Both the position numbers and the translations under genes were made by a program. Below are positions 41,473 to 51,293 of a DNA stretch of 64,000 nucleotides, piece after piece. Every line of letters begins with the position of its first letter. Position 1 is the stretch's first letter. Location: positions 2,356,001 to 2,420,000 of the forward strand of contig OY970334.1 of the NCBI GenBank assembly GCA_963717445.1, read 5' to 3'. Below the pieces are notes generated by a model, which searched no databases, was not told where the DNA came from, and saw nothing but the letters and a program-made list of their open reading frames with translations. This DNA is from JAGVPT01 sp963717445 (GTDB taxonomy: Bacteria; Bacteroidota; Ignavibacteria; UBA10030; UBA8401).

Positions 41473-44118
41473 GTGACAATAAAAGATCGCTACACCGCTG
41501 AGTCTGCCGAAATATTTCAACTGCACCGCAACGGCGCGGATGGTTTTACCGTCGGCGCCCGGCTAACGTCGCTTGTCGACACCACCCTTTCCGATTTATG
41601 GAATTCGAACCCGGCCCAGAATGACTATGCGGTAATCGCATTGGGCGGGTATGGCCGTTCCGAACTTTGCCCTCATTCCGATTTTGACCTGATGATCTTG
41701 GCTGAAAGTGAAAAGGCGAAAAACTCCGGCTCCCAATTCATTCAACAATTTCTTCGCTTGTTGTGGGATGCCGGTTTCAATGTCGGACACAGCGTGCGGA
41801 CCGTGCAGGATTGTGTGAACCTTTACGAGACCGATGTTGATTCATGGGCGTCGATTCTGGAAAGCAGGTTCGTCTGCGGGAGCGAATATGTGTTGCGATT
41901 GTACGCCGACAATGTTTTCAAACAGATTCAAAAAAAATTCGACCTTGTTTTTGTAAAAGCAATTTTGGTTGGAATGGACGAGCGCCACGAAAAGTACGGC
42001 AATTCCGTGAAACTGCTCGAACCGAATGTGAAAAACAGTGCGGGGGGATTGCGGGACCTCCACAACCTGCTCTGGGTGTACCGGTCAACGGATACCGAAT
42101 ATTTTACCGAATCGCCGTTTCTGAACGTCGAATCGTCGTGTAAGCTCATGATCGATACGTTTTACCGCAAGAATGTCATTTCTAAAGAAGAACGCGATGC
42201 GGTGGTCGATGCGCTTAACTTTTTACTTCGCACCCGGCACGAGACTCACTACTTTGCCAAAACTATTCACGATTCACTCGATTTTTCCATCCAGCGGGAA
42301 ATTGCCAAAGGGCTCGGCTTTGGCGACGACCGGGAGCTGAAGTATGTCGAAAAATTCATGCGCGAGTATTTTCTTCATGCGCGAAGCATCTTTCGTTTGA
42401 ACCAGCGGTTGATCAACCATTTTCGGAAGAGTGTTGAGCCGTCCTCGTGGAGAAAACCGAAGGAGCAAATACTGGATGCTCTTTTCATCGCACGCGGCGA
42501 TGAACTGCTGCAACGCAATACCGCGGTTGAAATTTCCACGCCGGCAGAAATTCTCAAGGCGTTTTATTGGTGCGGCAAGCACTCGTTAATGCTGGGCCAT
42601 TCACTGCAAGGAACGATCGCCGCCATCGGCCGTTCGTCGCACCTCTTTAACATGCAGAGCATTACGTCTGAAGATGCCGCCGCCGTATTTCTCGACATTC
42701 TCCGGCTCCCCTCCAATATTGCATCCACGCTGACGATGATGAACGACTTCGACGTTCTCGGAAAATATATTCCGGAATGGGGAGATCTTGTCGCATTCTT
42801 TCAGCATAGCATCTATCATTATTATACCGCCGACGCGCATACGCTAATTGCTATCGAGCACGCGGAGCGGCTTTCCGGCGGTAAAGGAATTCTTGCGGGC
42901 GCGTATGAACGACTGGAGAAAAAGGAAATCTTGTTTCTCGGGTTGCTCCTCCACGATATTGAAAAACCGCACGGCATTGAGGAGCACGAAATTCGGGGCG
43001 TCGAGGTTGCACGCCGGGTGCTCGCCCGCCTCCACTACCTCGATGAACATGGCGACGTTGCATTTCTCATCCGCTATCACCTGGCGATGGAGCAAATTGC
43101 GTTCCGGCGCAATATCAGCGATCCGAAAACGGTCGCCGAGTTCGCGGAAATGTTCGAGCGGCCGGAGCAATTGGATTTATTGTTCCTCATTACCTATTGC
43201 GACCTTTCCGCAGTGAACAAAAACGTCTGGACCTCGTGGAAGGAAATGCTGTTGCAGGAACTGTACCTTCATACCCGAGCTGTGCTTGAACGGAAGCTTC
43301 CATTCAAAGAAGCGGTGTCGTTCCAGCAAGAACGGCACCAGGAATTGGTCCGTTCGATTATTCACACAATGTCCGGGCAATTTCCCCACGATGAGGTTGA
43401 GCGCCACATCGTGTCGATTCATAATGAAGCATACATCAAAATTTTTTCCCTTGAGGACATTGCCGGCCACATTACCAGTATTCGCGACCTCGGATCAATT
43501 TCCTCCATCATCAATCATGAGGCATCGTACAGTGCGGTTACCGCTATCACGCACGATGCGCCGTTTGTTCTTTCGAGTTTATGCGGCGTGCTGTCGGCAA
43601 ATGACGCGAATATTTTTGATGCACAAATTTTTACCCGCGATGACGGCATCGTGATCGATCAATTTCGTGTCGTCAACGTCGCGACGAAAGGAAGGCTTCT
43701 CAATGACCAGGCCGGGAAAATCAAACAAGATTTTGAGGATGTGATGAAGGGGAACGTCACCCTTGAACATCTTTTTGAACGGCATCATCGCCGCTGGAAG
43801 CGCCGCCCCAAGCCTCTTTTTCATCCGAACATCCGGATCGACGTTGCGTTCGAGGATGCCCAGGATTTTACTATCGTGGATGTTTATGCGCCGGATACGG
43901 TGGGGTTTTTGTACAAAGTGACCAGGACATTTTCGCAGCTTGGGTTAAACATCCATTTTGCCAAGATTGCAACGCGAGTCGACGGTATTGTCGACTCATT
44001 CTACGTGCTTGATGGGGACAACACCCCCATCAGAAGCGAAGAACGGAAACGGCAGATCAAAGAAAAACTTTTGCACAGAATTTACCAGCTCATCAATATT
44101 CAATTATCATCCCAATAA
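41473..44118 (+). CDS. glnD: PII uridylyltransferase / uridylyl-removing enzyme
   Basis: 881 residues, the size of E. coli GlnD. The nucleotidyltransferase motif GGYGRSELCPHSDFD lies near residue 57, the GlnD-specific helical region has KNSAGGLRDLHNLLWV, an HD domain carries LLLHDIEKPHGIEEHE, and two ACT domains occupy the last 200 residues (TIVDVYAPDTVGFLYKVTRTF). It senses glutamine and modifies PII. The start is GTG at 41473. No glnB or glnA lies in the window. murI follows after one base. Confidence 0.95.
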   Translation: MTIKDRYTAESAEIFQLHRNGADGFTVGARLTSLVDTTLSDLWNSNPAQNDYAVIALGGYGRSELCPHSDFDLMILAESEKAKNSGSQFIQQFLRLLWDAGFNVGHSVRTVQDCVNLYETDVDSWASILESRFVCGSEYVLRLYADNVFKQIQKKFDLVFVKAILVGMDERHEKYGNSVKLLEPNVKNSAGGLRDLHNLLWVYRSTDTEYFTESPFLNVESSCKLMIDTFYRKNVISKEERDAVVDALNFLLRTRHETHYFAKTIHDSLDFSIQREIAKGLGFGDDRELKYVEKFMREYFLHARSIFRLNQRLINHFRKSVEPSSWRKPKEQILDALFIARGDELLQRNTAVEISTPAEILKAFYWCGKHSLMLGHSLQGTIAAIGRSSHLFNMQSITSEDAAAVFLDILRLPSNIASTLTMMNDFDVLGKYIPEWGDLVAFFQHSIYHYYTADAHTLIAIEHAERLSGGKGILAGAYERLEKKEILFLGLLLHDIEKPHGIEEHEIRGVEVARRVLARLHYLDEHGDVAFLIRYHLAMEQIAFRRNISDPKTVAEFAEMFERPEQLDLLFLITYCDLSAVNKNVWTSWKEMLLQELYLHTRAVLERKLPFKEAVSFQQERHQELVRSIIHTMSGQFPHDEVERHIVSIHNEAYIKIFSLEDIAGHITSIRDLGSISSIINHEASYSAVTAITHDAPFVLSSLCGVLSANDANIFDAQIFTRDDGIVIDQFRVVNVATKGRLLNDQAGKIKQDFEDVMKGNVTLEHLFERHHRRWKRRPKPLFHPNIRIDVAFEDAQDFTIVDVYAPDTVGFLYKVTRTFSQLGLNIHFAKIATRVDGIVDSFYVLDGDNTPIRSEERKRQIKEKLLHRIYQLINIQLSSQ

Positions 44119-44119
44119 T

Positions 44120-44929
44120 ATGAATGCCAACAAACCAATCGGCGTCTTTGATTCGGGGATCGGTGGGCTGACCGTCGTTCACGCCCTCTTGCGCCGCTTG
44201 CCGCAGGAAAACATCGTCTACTTTGGCGACACTGCACGCGTTCCTTACGGTCCGAAATCGGCACACGTGGTCCGCGAATATGCGGAAGAAGATGCGGAAT
44301 TCCTTCTCTCGAAGAACGTGAAGATGATCGTCGTCGCTTGCAACACAGTCTCGGCGGTCGCTCTTGATGTCGTGCAAAAGCGGGCACGGGTTCCTGTCGT
44401 CGGGGTTATTATCCCCGGCGCAAAGGCCGCCGTGGCGGCATCGAAGAAAAAAAGAATCGGTGTTATCGGAACGATCGGAACGATTTCAAGCAATGCATAT
44501 GCAAACGCCATTCGACAAATCGATGAAACTGCAGCTGTCTTCAGCCGCCCGTGCCCGCTCTTTGTCCCGCTTGTCGAAGAAGGTTGGGTTGATCACAAAG
44601 CGACGGAAATGATCGCCAAGGAATATTTATTTCCGTTTACACAAGAAAAAATTGACACCCTTGTGCTGGGCTGCACGCATTATCCGTTGCTTAAGAACGT
44701 CATCTCAGATGCATTGAAAGGCACCGCCCTGTTGATCGACTCCGGCGAAGCGACTGCACTGGAAGTGGAGTCTGCGTTGGAAGAACATCGTTTGAAAAAT
44801 TTGAGCAAGGAAAAACCGAACCTGCAGTTTTTTGTAAGCGACATTCCCGCAAAATTTACGGAGATCGGCGAGAGATTTCTTGGAGCGAAAATGGGGGTTG
44901 TAAAAAAGGTAGGGGTGGGAAGGCAATAG
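44120..44929 (+). CDS. murI: Glutamate racemase
   Basis: Supplies D-glutamate for peptidoglycan. 269 residues starting NKPIGVFDSGIGGLTVV; the two catalytic cysteines lie in VVACNTVSA and LGCTHYPLL; GDTARVPYG is also present. The ATG at 44120, one base after the glnD stop, is the family start; in-frame sequence further upstream lies inside glnD. Confidence 0.97.
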   Translation: MNANKPIGVFDSGIGGLTVVHALLRRLPQENIVYFGDTARVPYGPKSAHVVREYAEEDAEFLLSKNVKMIVVACNTVSAVALDVVQKRARVPVVGVIIPGAKAAVAASKKKRIGVIGTIGTISSNAYANAIRQIDETAAVFSRPCPLFVPLVEEGWVDHKATEMIAKEYLFPFTQEKIDTLVLGCTHYPLLKNVISDALKGTALLIDSGEATALEVESALEEHRLKNLSKEKPNLQFFVSDIPAKFTEIGERFLGAKMGVVKKVGVGRQ

Positions 44930-44932
44930 GAG

Positions 44933-45060
44933 GTAGTCGTCAATTTTGCTTTTCCAGCGAGAGGTAACGGACACTTCACTCCAAAAGATCACGTTATGCC
45001 AAAATATTTGGTAAGGTAAATCGGTAAGATATCCGTTACCTTACCAAAGTCGTGCACTAC
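44933..45060. repeat. Dispersed inverted-repeat element, copy B (reverse orientation)
   Basis: Its reverse complement aligns along its whole length with copy C: outer TAGTG...CTAC ends, GGTAACGGATATC near one end and AAGTGTCCGTTACC near the other, and the shared core CTTACCAAATATTTT and CATAACGTGATC. It begins 3 bp after the murI stop and may also serve as a 3' hairpin. Confidence 0.8.
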
Positions 45061-45085
45061 CCAGTAGCACTTGCAGTTCGTAATA

Positions 45086-45676
45086 TTAATATACTTTCGC
45101 CAGTTTCTTCTCTAAATCTCTTTTCACCTCTTTCCATTCCGAATCAATAATGCTGAAGTAGACTGAATGGCGGATGCGCCCGCCCGGTACGATCATGTGG
45201 TTGCGAAGAACTCCTTCTTCTTTCGCGCCAATCCGGGCCAGAGCGCTGCGGGACCGGCCGTTGGTAGAATCTGTTTTGAATTCAACTCGTATGCACCCCA
45301 GGGTCTCAAATGCATGCGAAAGAAGAAGGTACTTTGTTTCCGTGTTGACGGACGTGCGTTGCCATTGTCTCGCGATCCATGTCCAGCCTATTTCGACCCG
45401 GTGATGCGTGATGTCGATATTGCCGAACCGGGTGCTCCCGACAGCCTTGTTTGAGGTTTTCTCGATGATGGCGAAGGGCAGCGCCTTCCCCCCGGCGAAA
45501 TCCTTTATGGCAGCATCGATATATTTTTTCATATCCTCTGTCGTGCGGATATGCACCGTGGTCAGCCTCCACAGTTCTTCGTCCAACCCGACTTCACAAA
45601 GGTCAGCATGATGAGCTTGCGTCAGCGGCTCAAGCCTAACGCCTTTACCATCCAATGTCACGGGATGAATGATCAT
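45086..45676 (-). CDS. GNAT family N-acetyltransferase, RimJ/RimL-like
   Basis: 196 residues in the Acetyltransf_3 layout: VRLEPLTQAHHADL at the start, then AIIEKTSNKAVGSTRFGNID, the EIGWTWIARQWQRTSVNTETKYLLLSHAFE acetyl-CoA region and a late RVEFKTDSTNGRSRSALARIGA. RimJ/RimL relatives acetylate protein N-termini or small amines; the substrate here is unknown. It stands alone on the minus strand. Confidence 0.88.
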   Translation of the reverse strand: MIIHPVTLDGKGVRLEPLTQAHHADLCEVGLDEELWRLTTVHIRTTEDMKKYIDAAIKDFAGGKALPFAIIEKTSNKAVGSTRFGNIDITHHRVEIGWTWIARQWQRTSVNTETKYLLLSHAFETLGCIRVEFKTDSTNGRSRSALARIGAKEEGVLRNHMIVPGGRIRHSVYFSIIDSEWKEVKRDLEKKLAKVY

Positions 45677-45961
45677 GTATCAAAATTGATGAACGAAATT
45701 TTGTTATTCACGTCCCGAAAATATTTTTACTATTGAAAGCATCCGGTGTCCAATAAGTATCCAATGGTATGTAATGAAAGAAGTTTCGATTGACATGCGC
45801 ATTTACCGGGCGAAATAAGCCCCTTCTTGTAAAAAGATAGAAAAGTTACCATGCAAAATTCCAATTCCGTAGTTAGCGGGTCAATTCCCCTATCCGGTGT
45901 CTTGTAACTCAACGTTGAAAGTGATATATTTTTAAAAAGGAATCAGGAAGGAATAGAGTGT

Positions 45962-47683
45962 ATGAGCGAGAAGTTCCGCAATCTTGTGCCGGTCATGGTG
46001 ATGATTACTATACTGGCAGGATGCTCTTCGCAAAAGGAAATCCAGCTTCAGAAAAGGCCGAGTGAAGCCGAAATGCAAGCTCAAAGTGACAGGAAATCAA
46101 TTGCGTTGCAACATTTTATCGACGGCTCGTTGTTCGAGAGCAAAAACCAGTTTGCTGAAGCGATTATCGAATTTGAGGATGCACTGCGGTATGATAAAGA
46201 TCCGGCAATCTATTATGCGATGGCAAAGGATTATGCCGCATTGAACAAACCTGCTCTGGCGGCCGATGTTGCGAACGAGGCTGTGAGACTCGATTCAACA
46301 AACATCACTTACCGCGAGACACTTGCCGATATTTACGTCAAAGCGTTTCAAATTGACTCCGCGATTGCTCAATACAAAGATATCCTGAAAATCGATTCGA
46401 CCAATGTGCAGAGCATGTTCAATATTGCGCAATTGCTGGCGCCGAAGTCTCCACAGGAGGCGTTGGAAATGTACGATAAGATTCTCCAGCGCAACGGTCC
46501 GGAATGGGAAGTTCTTTTTAAAATTGCGGAACTGAATTCAAACCTCCATCGATTCGATAAAGCCGCCGCCGCCTTTGAACAAATGGTAAAAATTGACCCG
46601 AGCAATCTATCGCTGAAACAAAACCTCGGCGAGATGTATGTCCGTTCGGAGCAGTACGATAAAGCTTTGGCGCTGTTCAACGACCTGTTGGCGTCGGACT
46701 CCAGCAACGTAGAATTGCGCGGCGCCATTGCAGAGATTTATCTTCAACAGGACAAGTGGGACAAGGCTCGTGAACAGTTTGAAATAATCTTGAAAAGCGA
46801 CTCGCTCACAGCGGATACTCGCTTTAGAATAGCAATGGCTTACCTTGAACAGAGCCAGAAAGATTCTACGCTCCTCACAAACGCAAAAGAACAATTTGTG
46901 GAATTTCTCGACAAGTATCCCGACAATTGGCGCCCGATGTTTTACCTTGGCCGGCTTGCAATCGTTGAAAAAAATGACAGTGCCGCGTACCAATATTTCG
47001 ACAAGGTAACGAAAGTTGCAGGATGGAACGCCGAAGCATGGTGGTACCTAGGCTCCATCCTGTTCGACAAAAAAGACTTCAACCAGGCCATATCGGTTCT
47101 TGAGAAAGCCCGACAGATTGTTCCCAACGACGGCGGGATAAATTTTTTGCTCGGCTATGGATACACACGTGTTGACCGCAACGAAGATGCCGTTGCCCCG
47201 CTGCAGCGCGCAATCGAAATAAACCCCAAAGATATTAACGCACTCTCGTCCCTTGCATCGACGTACGATGCTCTGAAACGGTACACCGAGTGCGATACAA
47301 CGTTTGAAGCTGCATTGAAGGTCGACTCACTTAACGCGATGGTGCTCAACAATTACGCGTACAGTCTGGCAGAGCGCGGCGAACAGCTTGACCGTGCGTT
47401 CATCATGTCGAAGAAGTCGTTAGAGAAGGATTCCCTCAATACATCGTACCTGGATACGTTTGGGTGGATCTATTTCAAGCTCGGCAACTACATCGAAGCA
47501 GAAAAGTACGTCAAGAAAGCAATCGATGCCGGGGAAGTAAGCGCCGTCGTGTACGAACATCTTGGGGATATTTATTCAAAGTTGAACCAGCTCGATAAAG
47601 CGAAAGAGTATTGGGCAAAAGCGTTAGAACGGGATTCAAAGAATACACAACTCAAAGAGAAACTGGCTCGCGGCTCATTATGA
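45962..47683 (+). CDS. TPR-repeat lipoprotein
   Basis: 573 residues. Lipobox TILAGC ends the signal peptide. About twelve TPR units fill the rest (for example YDKALALFNDLLASDSSNVELRG and LDRAFIMSKKSLEKDSLNTSYLDTFGWIYFKLGNY). Its stop overlaps the start of the DUF4292 gene (ATGA), and an EnvC-like gene follows. This trio is recurrent in the FCB group. A role in envelope assembly is likely, but the partner is unknown. Confidence 0.9.
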   Translation: MSEKFRNLVPVMVMITILAGCSSQKEIQLQKRPSEAEMQAQSDRKSIALQHFIDGSLFESKNQFAEAIIEFEDALRYDKDPAIYYAMAKDYAALNKPALAADVANEAVRLDSTNITYRETLADIYVKAFQIDSAIAQYKDILKIDSTNVQSMFNIAQLLAPKSPQEALEMYDKILQRNGPEWEVLFKIAELNSNLHRFDKAAAAFEQMVKIDPSNLSLKQNLGEMYVRSEQYDKALALFNDLLASDSSNVELRGAIAEIYLQQDKWDKAREQFEIILKSDSLTADTRFRIAMAYLEQSQKDSTLLTNAKEQFVEFLDKYPDNWRPMFYLGRLAIVEKNDSAAYQYFDKVTKVAGWNAEAWWYLGSILFDKKDFNQAISVLEKARQIVPNDGGINFLLGYGYTRVDRNEDAVAPLQRAIEINPKDINALSSLASTYDALKRYTECDTTFEAALKVDSLNAMVLNNYAYSLAERGEQLDRAFIMSKKSLEKDSLNTSYLDTFGWIYFKLGNYIEAEKYVKKAIDAGEVSAVVYEHLGDIYSKLNQLDKAKEYWAKALERDSKNTQLKEKLARGSL

Positions 47684-48447
47684 AGAGTGCGCTCATCTTC
47701 TGCTCGATGATCGCGCTTGCGGGCTGTGCTCCGACCAAAGAACTTCACAGACCTCTGGCGAATCATTCCGCACACGAGGTGATCGACGCTGTCAACGCAC
47801 GCGCGCATGATGTTACCACTCTCGAAGCAAAGGGGTCTATCTCAGCCGAGTCCCCCTCTTTCGTCAATTCAGGTTCGTTTGAACTGCGGTTAAAAAGGCC
47901 GGATTCGGTTCTTTTCAATATCGAAGGACCGTTCGGAATCCATGTGGCATCGGCGCTCTTTGCAAAAGATCATTACGTGTTCTACAACAGCTTTAAAAAT
48001 GAGGTTATAGAGGGGAAGGTTGACAAAGATCATCTGCCGGCGTTCATGGATATTCCTATCGATCCTGCCGATGTCGTCGATACATTCTGCGGCACGCGAA
48101 CATTTTTGCCGGAAGAAACTTCACCGGACAGCTTTACCACACAGGACAATTCGTACGTTCTTTTTTTTCACCACGAAAACGGGGCGACGAGGTACAGCGT
48201 TGACGGCCAGGGGCTGCTCATTACCGGTATCGAGCACATCGACTCCACGGGGGAAGTGTGGAGTGAAGAACGTTTTGAATATGACCGGCGCGACGATGGA
48301 ACGACCGTACTGCAGTCTATTCGCTTGAACGAATACGCCATGCAATCTTCGGTGTTGCTTGTCTACGATGATATTCATATCAATACCCACATCGGTCCAT
48401 TGGCGCTTCATATTCCAACCGATGCGCGGCGCGTCACCAAAGAATAA
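47680..48447 (+). CDS. DUF4292 lipoprotein (LolB-like fold)
   Basis: 255 residues; lipobox LAGC in MIALAGCAP. The mature part, VTTLEAKGSISAESPSFVNSGSFELRLKRPDSVLFNIEGPFG, follows the DUF4292 pattern, thought to have a LolA/LolB-like beta fold. The ATG overlaps the preceding TGA by four bases, so translation is coupled to the TPR lipoprotein. It may handle lipoproteins or lipids at the outer membrane (inference). Confidence 0.88.
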   Translation: MKSALIFCSMIALAGCAPTKELHRPLANHSAHEVIDAVNARAHDVTTLEAKGSISAESPSFVNSGSFELRLKRPDSVLFNIEGPFGIHVASALFAKDHYVFYNSFKNEVIEGKVDKDHLPAFMDIPIDPADVVDTFCGTRTFLPEETSPDSFTTQDNSYVLFFHHENGATRYSVDGQGLLITGIEHIDSTGEVWSEERFEYDRRDDGTTVLQSIRLNEYAMQSSVLLVYDDIHINTHIGPLALHIPTDARRVTKE

Positions 48448-48478
48448 ATTCCTTCACCACGGCTTCCGCAGGCATCTC

Positions 48479-49711
48479 ATGCAACGTATCGTGATGTTCG
48501 TTCTGTTGGTTGCGGCAACGAGTTCTATGGTGAACGGCGGCGAACAGGACATCAAAAGAAAAGAACGGGCGTTAGAGCAGCTTCAGAAGGAAATCGATGC
48601 GTATGAACAGCGCATTGAAGAGAGCGAGAAAAAGGAAAAAGTAACGCTCGAGCGGCTCGACAATTACGAGAAGCAAAGTAACCTTGTTCGTTCACTCCTT
48701 TCGGAACTCATGGATGAGGAAGAACAGCTTCAAACTTCAATTGCTCTGGCATCGGACAACATTAGCTTTTTAGAAAAACAGCTCTCCTTCCTCAAGCTTC
48801 ACTACGCAAAATATGTTACTGCCGTGTACAAGTTCGGGAGGGTCTATGACTTGGAAACGCTTTTTTCTTCGAACTCCATCAACCAGCTCTATATCCGGAT
48901 TGAATACCTGAAACGATTCTCAGAACAACGTAAAAGGGATTTGGAAAAAATCCAGGATAAACGGCTTATTCTGCAGACCGAGAAAATCGACTTGCAGGAA
49001 AAACTCGACGAGCAGCAGGAAGTAATTTCGAGCAAAGAGAAAGAAGAGCAATTTCTTGAGAATAAAAAGCACAAACGTGCACGAGCGCTAAAAGCAATAC
49101 GAAAAGACAAAGCGGCGATGAAAAAGGAGCTGGTGAGGAAAACGCAGGCTGCGCAGGAACTGCAAAACCTTATTACCGACCTCGTCGAGAAAGATCGCAT
49201 TCGAAAGGAACATGAAGAAAGCCGTGCACGCGAGCGCGCAGCTGAGAGGGAGCGCTTGAAGCTAAAGGAAACCGAAGAAGCGCCCGTCGAAGCGGGAACA
49301 TCGTTTGAATCGTTAAAAGGAAAATTGCCGTGGCCGGTATCGGCAGGAGCTGTCGTTGCACATTTCGGCAACCAAGTGCATCCCGTATTAAAGACGATAA
49401 CGCAAAACACCGGGATCGATATTTCAATTAAAACGGGCTCCCCCGTGAAGTCTGTCGCCGATGGAGAAGTGGCGATGATTCACTGGCTGCCGTCGTACGG
49501 CAATCTCGTTATTCTCAAACACGCCGGTGGATTCCATACGGTGTATGCCCATCTTTCGGATATCATCGTCACCGAAGGACAACAGGTTTCGAACGGTACG
49601 GTGATTGCAAAAAGCGGAGATTCCGTTTCCGGCAGCGTACTTCATTTTGAAGTTTGGAAAGAGAAAGAAAAACAGAACCCTGAAGTATGGCTTTCGAAAC
49701 GCCGGCGGTGA
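48479..49711 (+). CDS. EnvC-like murein hydrolase activator (degenerate LytM)
   Basis: About 410 residues: signal MFVLLVAATSSMVNG, a long coiled coil (about 25-270) and a C-terminal LytM/M23 domain (PWPVSAGAVVAHFGNQVHP ... GIDISIKTGSPV ... LHFEVWKEKEKQNPEVWL). Two residues normally needed by M23 peptidases are replaced: the HxGID histidine is Asn and the first His of HxH is Val. As in EnvC and NlpD, it should activate amidases rather than cut peptidoglycan. The start at 48479 puts the signal peptide at the N-terminus. Confidence 0.9.
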   Translation: MQRIVMFVLLVAATSSMVNGGEQDIKRKERALEQLQKEIDAYEQRIEESEKKEKVTLERLDNYEKQSNLVRSLLSELMDEEEQLQTSIALASDNISFLEKQLSFLKLHYAKYVTAVYKFGRVYDLETLFSSNSINQLYIRIEYLKRFSEQRKRDLEKIQDKRLILQTEKIDLQEKLDEQQEVISSKEKEEQFLENKKHKRARALKAIRKDKAAMKKELVRKTQAAQELQNLITDLVEKDRIRKEHEESRARERAAERERLKLKETEEAPVEAGTSFESLKGKLPWPVSAGAVVAHFGNQVHPVLKTITQNTGIDISIKTGSPVKSVADGEVAMIHWLPSYGNLVILKHAGGFHTVYAHLSDIIVTEGQQVSNGTVIAKSGDSVSGSVLHFEVWKEKEKQNPEVWLSKRRR

Positions 49712-49729
49712 GGTTGTGTTAAACGGCTC

Positions 49730-49918
49730 TTGTTCGCTCCGCAGGAGCGATTAGAATCTTTCGGTGTAAAGTTTTTGAGATTCGAAGAATCTGACGTTAG
49801 AAAGAACGTGCGTACAGTATTGGAGATAATCGAACATTGGATTAGATTGAATGAGAGAGAACATAAGCCCATGTTATCTCCCCCTCGAATGAGCTTTTAC
49901 CATCAAGGAAAATCTTAA
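49730..49918 (+). pseudogene. Remnant of a DUF559 endonuclease-like protein
   Basis: The frame reads RLESFGVKFLRFEESDVRKN followed by VRTVLEIIEHWI, which matches the C-terminal third of DUF559 (Vsr-like/restriction-fold) proteins. No N-terminal catalytic half or proper start is present. The 237 bp gap between the EnvC-like and esterase genes holds nothing else but a small CGCTCC/GGAGCG hairpin. Confidence 0.5.
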
Positions 49919-49948
49919 CGGTGGCATTTAACGCACCTTCCGTAGTTC

Positions 49949-51052
49949 CTACCAATTCATTCTCAGCTTCATCGCAGAAACAAGAATATCGGTCATCTTA
50001 GACATTCCGAAAATATTCGGGTGCTTGTCGCATCCCCAATCCCCATCGTTTAATCTGGTCTTGTCGATCCCGACAAAGAATACATCCTTGTCCCTTTTTC
50101 CCATTTGTTCCCGCTCAACAACTTCTTTGATGTAGCCTAAACACGGCTCGCCGATCATCGGTCCGCAAAGGCAGAATATTTCTACACCGGGATATTGTGT
50201 GCGAACACGATGAATTAACCGGGTATATGCCTTCTGAAAAATTGCACTGTCGGGATATGGTTGAGTAGAAAAATCATTCGTACCGAGATTAATAACTACA
50301 GCTTGTGGAACCCACTGAGTATAATTCCATTTTTTTATCGAATCGGAAAAGCAAATTCGATCATACAAACTGGGCATCGGATCACGCGAGATTTTACTGC
50401 TGTCCCCATAGTTACGCACCACGCCCCTGCCGGAGTAAGCGATCAATGAGTAATCGGCGTTCAATGCACGGGCGGTCATCGAAGCATACGACATACATGC
50501 GTTCTCCGTCTCCGGGCTGAAATGGCACCCGGAGCTGTCTCCCTCTACACCGAATCCGCAAGTAATGGAGTTCCCTATGAACTCAATCCGTCGGTCAGGG
50601 CGCTCATCGGGCGGTAAAAGCTTGCATCCTTTGTCGAGGATGAATCCGCTAAATATCCCTTTGCCGATGAAAGTTTCGGTCCTCTTCTGGATCATGATGG
50701 AATGCGGTACCGAGTTTGATAATCCAGATGCAAGTGTATAGATCGATGATGAATCAGTTGTCAACAATCGGGGTGCGCGGTGATCGACGATCACAGCGTA
50801 TTCATTTTTATGATCGTTCAACCGGATGGAGCAGCCTGCTCCTTCAAATTTTGCACAAATGTATACTCCCGGCCAATCAAATGCCACACTTTTTGGATTG
50901 GCATAATCAAACCGCCCTACATACTGTATAGAGGGATCGTCAGAATCGATAATGCCGGTATGTTCTTCTTCGTGCTTTATCATAGATGGCGAACAAGCGC
51001 CGAATTGGAGAAGCACAATAAAACAACCTAAAACGAGAATTTTGTTTTTCAT
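49949..51052 (-). CDS. SGNH-type carbohydrate esterase (CE2-like) lipoprotein
   Basis: 367 residues. Lipobox QFGAC. An N-terminal beta-sandwich (VGRFDYANPKSVAFDWPGVYICAKFEGAG) precedes an SGNH domain with Ser in EFIGNSITCGFG, GTND in VVINLGTNDFS and a late DWGCDKHPN with the catalytic His. This order is that of CE2 acetyl-xylan/deacetylase esterases. It probably deacetylates polysaccharide at the envelope. The ATG at 51052 follows AAGGG; in-frame upstream codons to 51109 are not needed. Confidence 0.88.
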   Translation of the reverse strand: MKNKILVLGCFIVLLQFGACSPSMIKHEEEHTGIIDSDDPSIQYVGRFDYANPKSVAFDWPGVYICAKFEGAGCSIRLNDHKNEYAVIVDHRAPRLLTTDSSSIYTLASGLSNSVPHSIMIQKRTETFIGKGIFSGFILDKGCKLLPPDERPDRRIEFIGNSITCGFGVEGDSSGCHFSPETENACMSYASMTARALNADYSLIAYSGRGVVRNYGDSSKISRDPMPSLYDRICFSDSIKKWNYTQWVPQAVVINLGTNDFSTQPYPDSAIFQKAYTRLIHRVRTQYPGVEIFCLCGPMIGEPCLGYIKEVVEREQMGKRDKDVFFVGIDKTRLNDGDWGCDKHPNIFGMSKMTDILVSAMKLRMNW

Positions 51053-51170
51053 TGGTATGATACCCTTTGTGTTAATTTTATGAGTGCAATGATAGTAAAA
51101 ACTCTCCACTTGCTCAAGAAGTAAGTCAATGTCTTCATGTTGCCGAAATGTCGGACGCCTATAGACTCAT

Positions 51171-51293
51171 AGTACGAGACTTCTGAATAATTTTAAAAGT
51201 AAGGCTCACGCAAAGGCGCAAAGTGGCAAAATGAATTAAAAACAGAGTCTTTGCGCCTTGGCGAGAGAAAATTTTTCAGAAGCCTCAGGTACT
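51171..51293. repeat. MITE-like inverted repeat upstream of lon
   Basis: Outer AGTAC/GTACT, then GACTTCTGAATAATTTT (51178-51194) facing AAAATTTTTCAGAAGCC (51268-51284, 15 of 17 paired), and inner CACGCAAAGGCGCAAAG (51207-51223) facing CTTTGCGCCTTGGCGAG. The 27 bp between the inner arms are AT-rich. The rest of the 51053-51562 gap shows a TTGACA at 51434 and no gene I can support. Confidence 0.75.

Noticed and set aside
45730..45912. 60-codon minus-strand frame and a 10 bp direct repeat ATCCGGTGTC (45741-45750 and 45893-45902)
   Set aside because: The frame has no Shine-Dalgarno or recognisable motif, and one short repeat pair is not enough to call an element.
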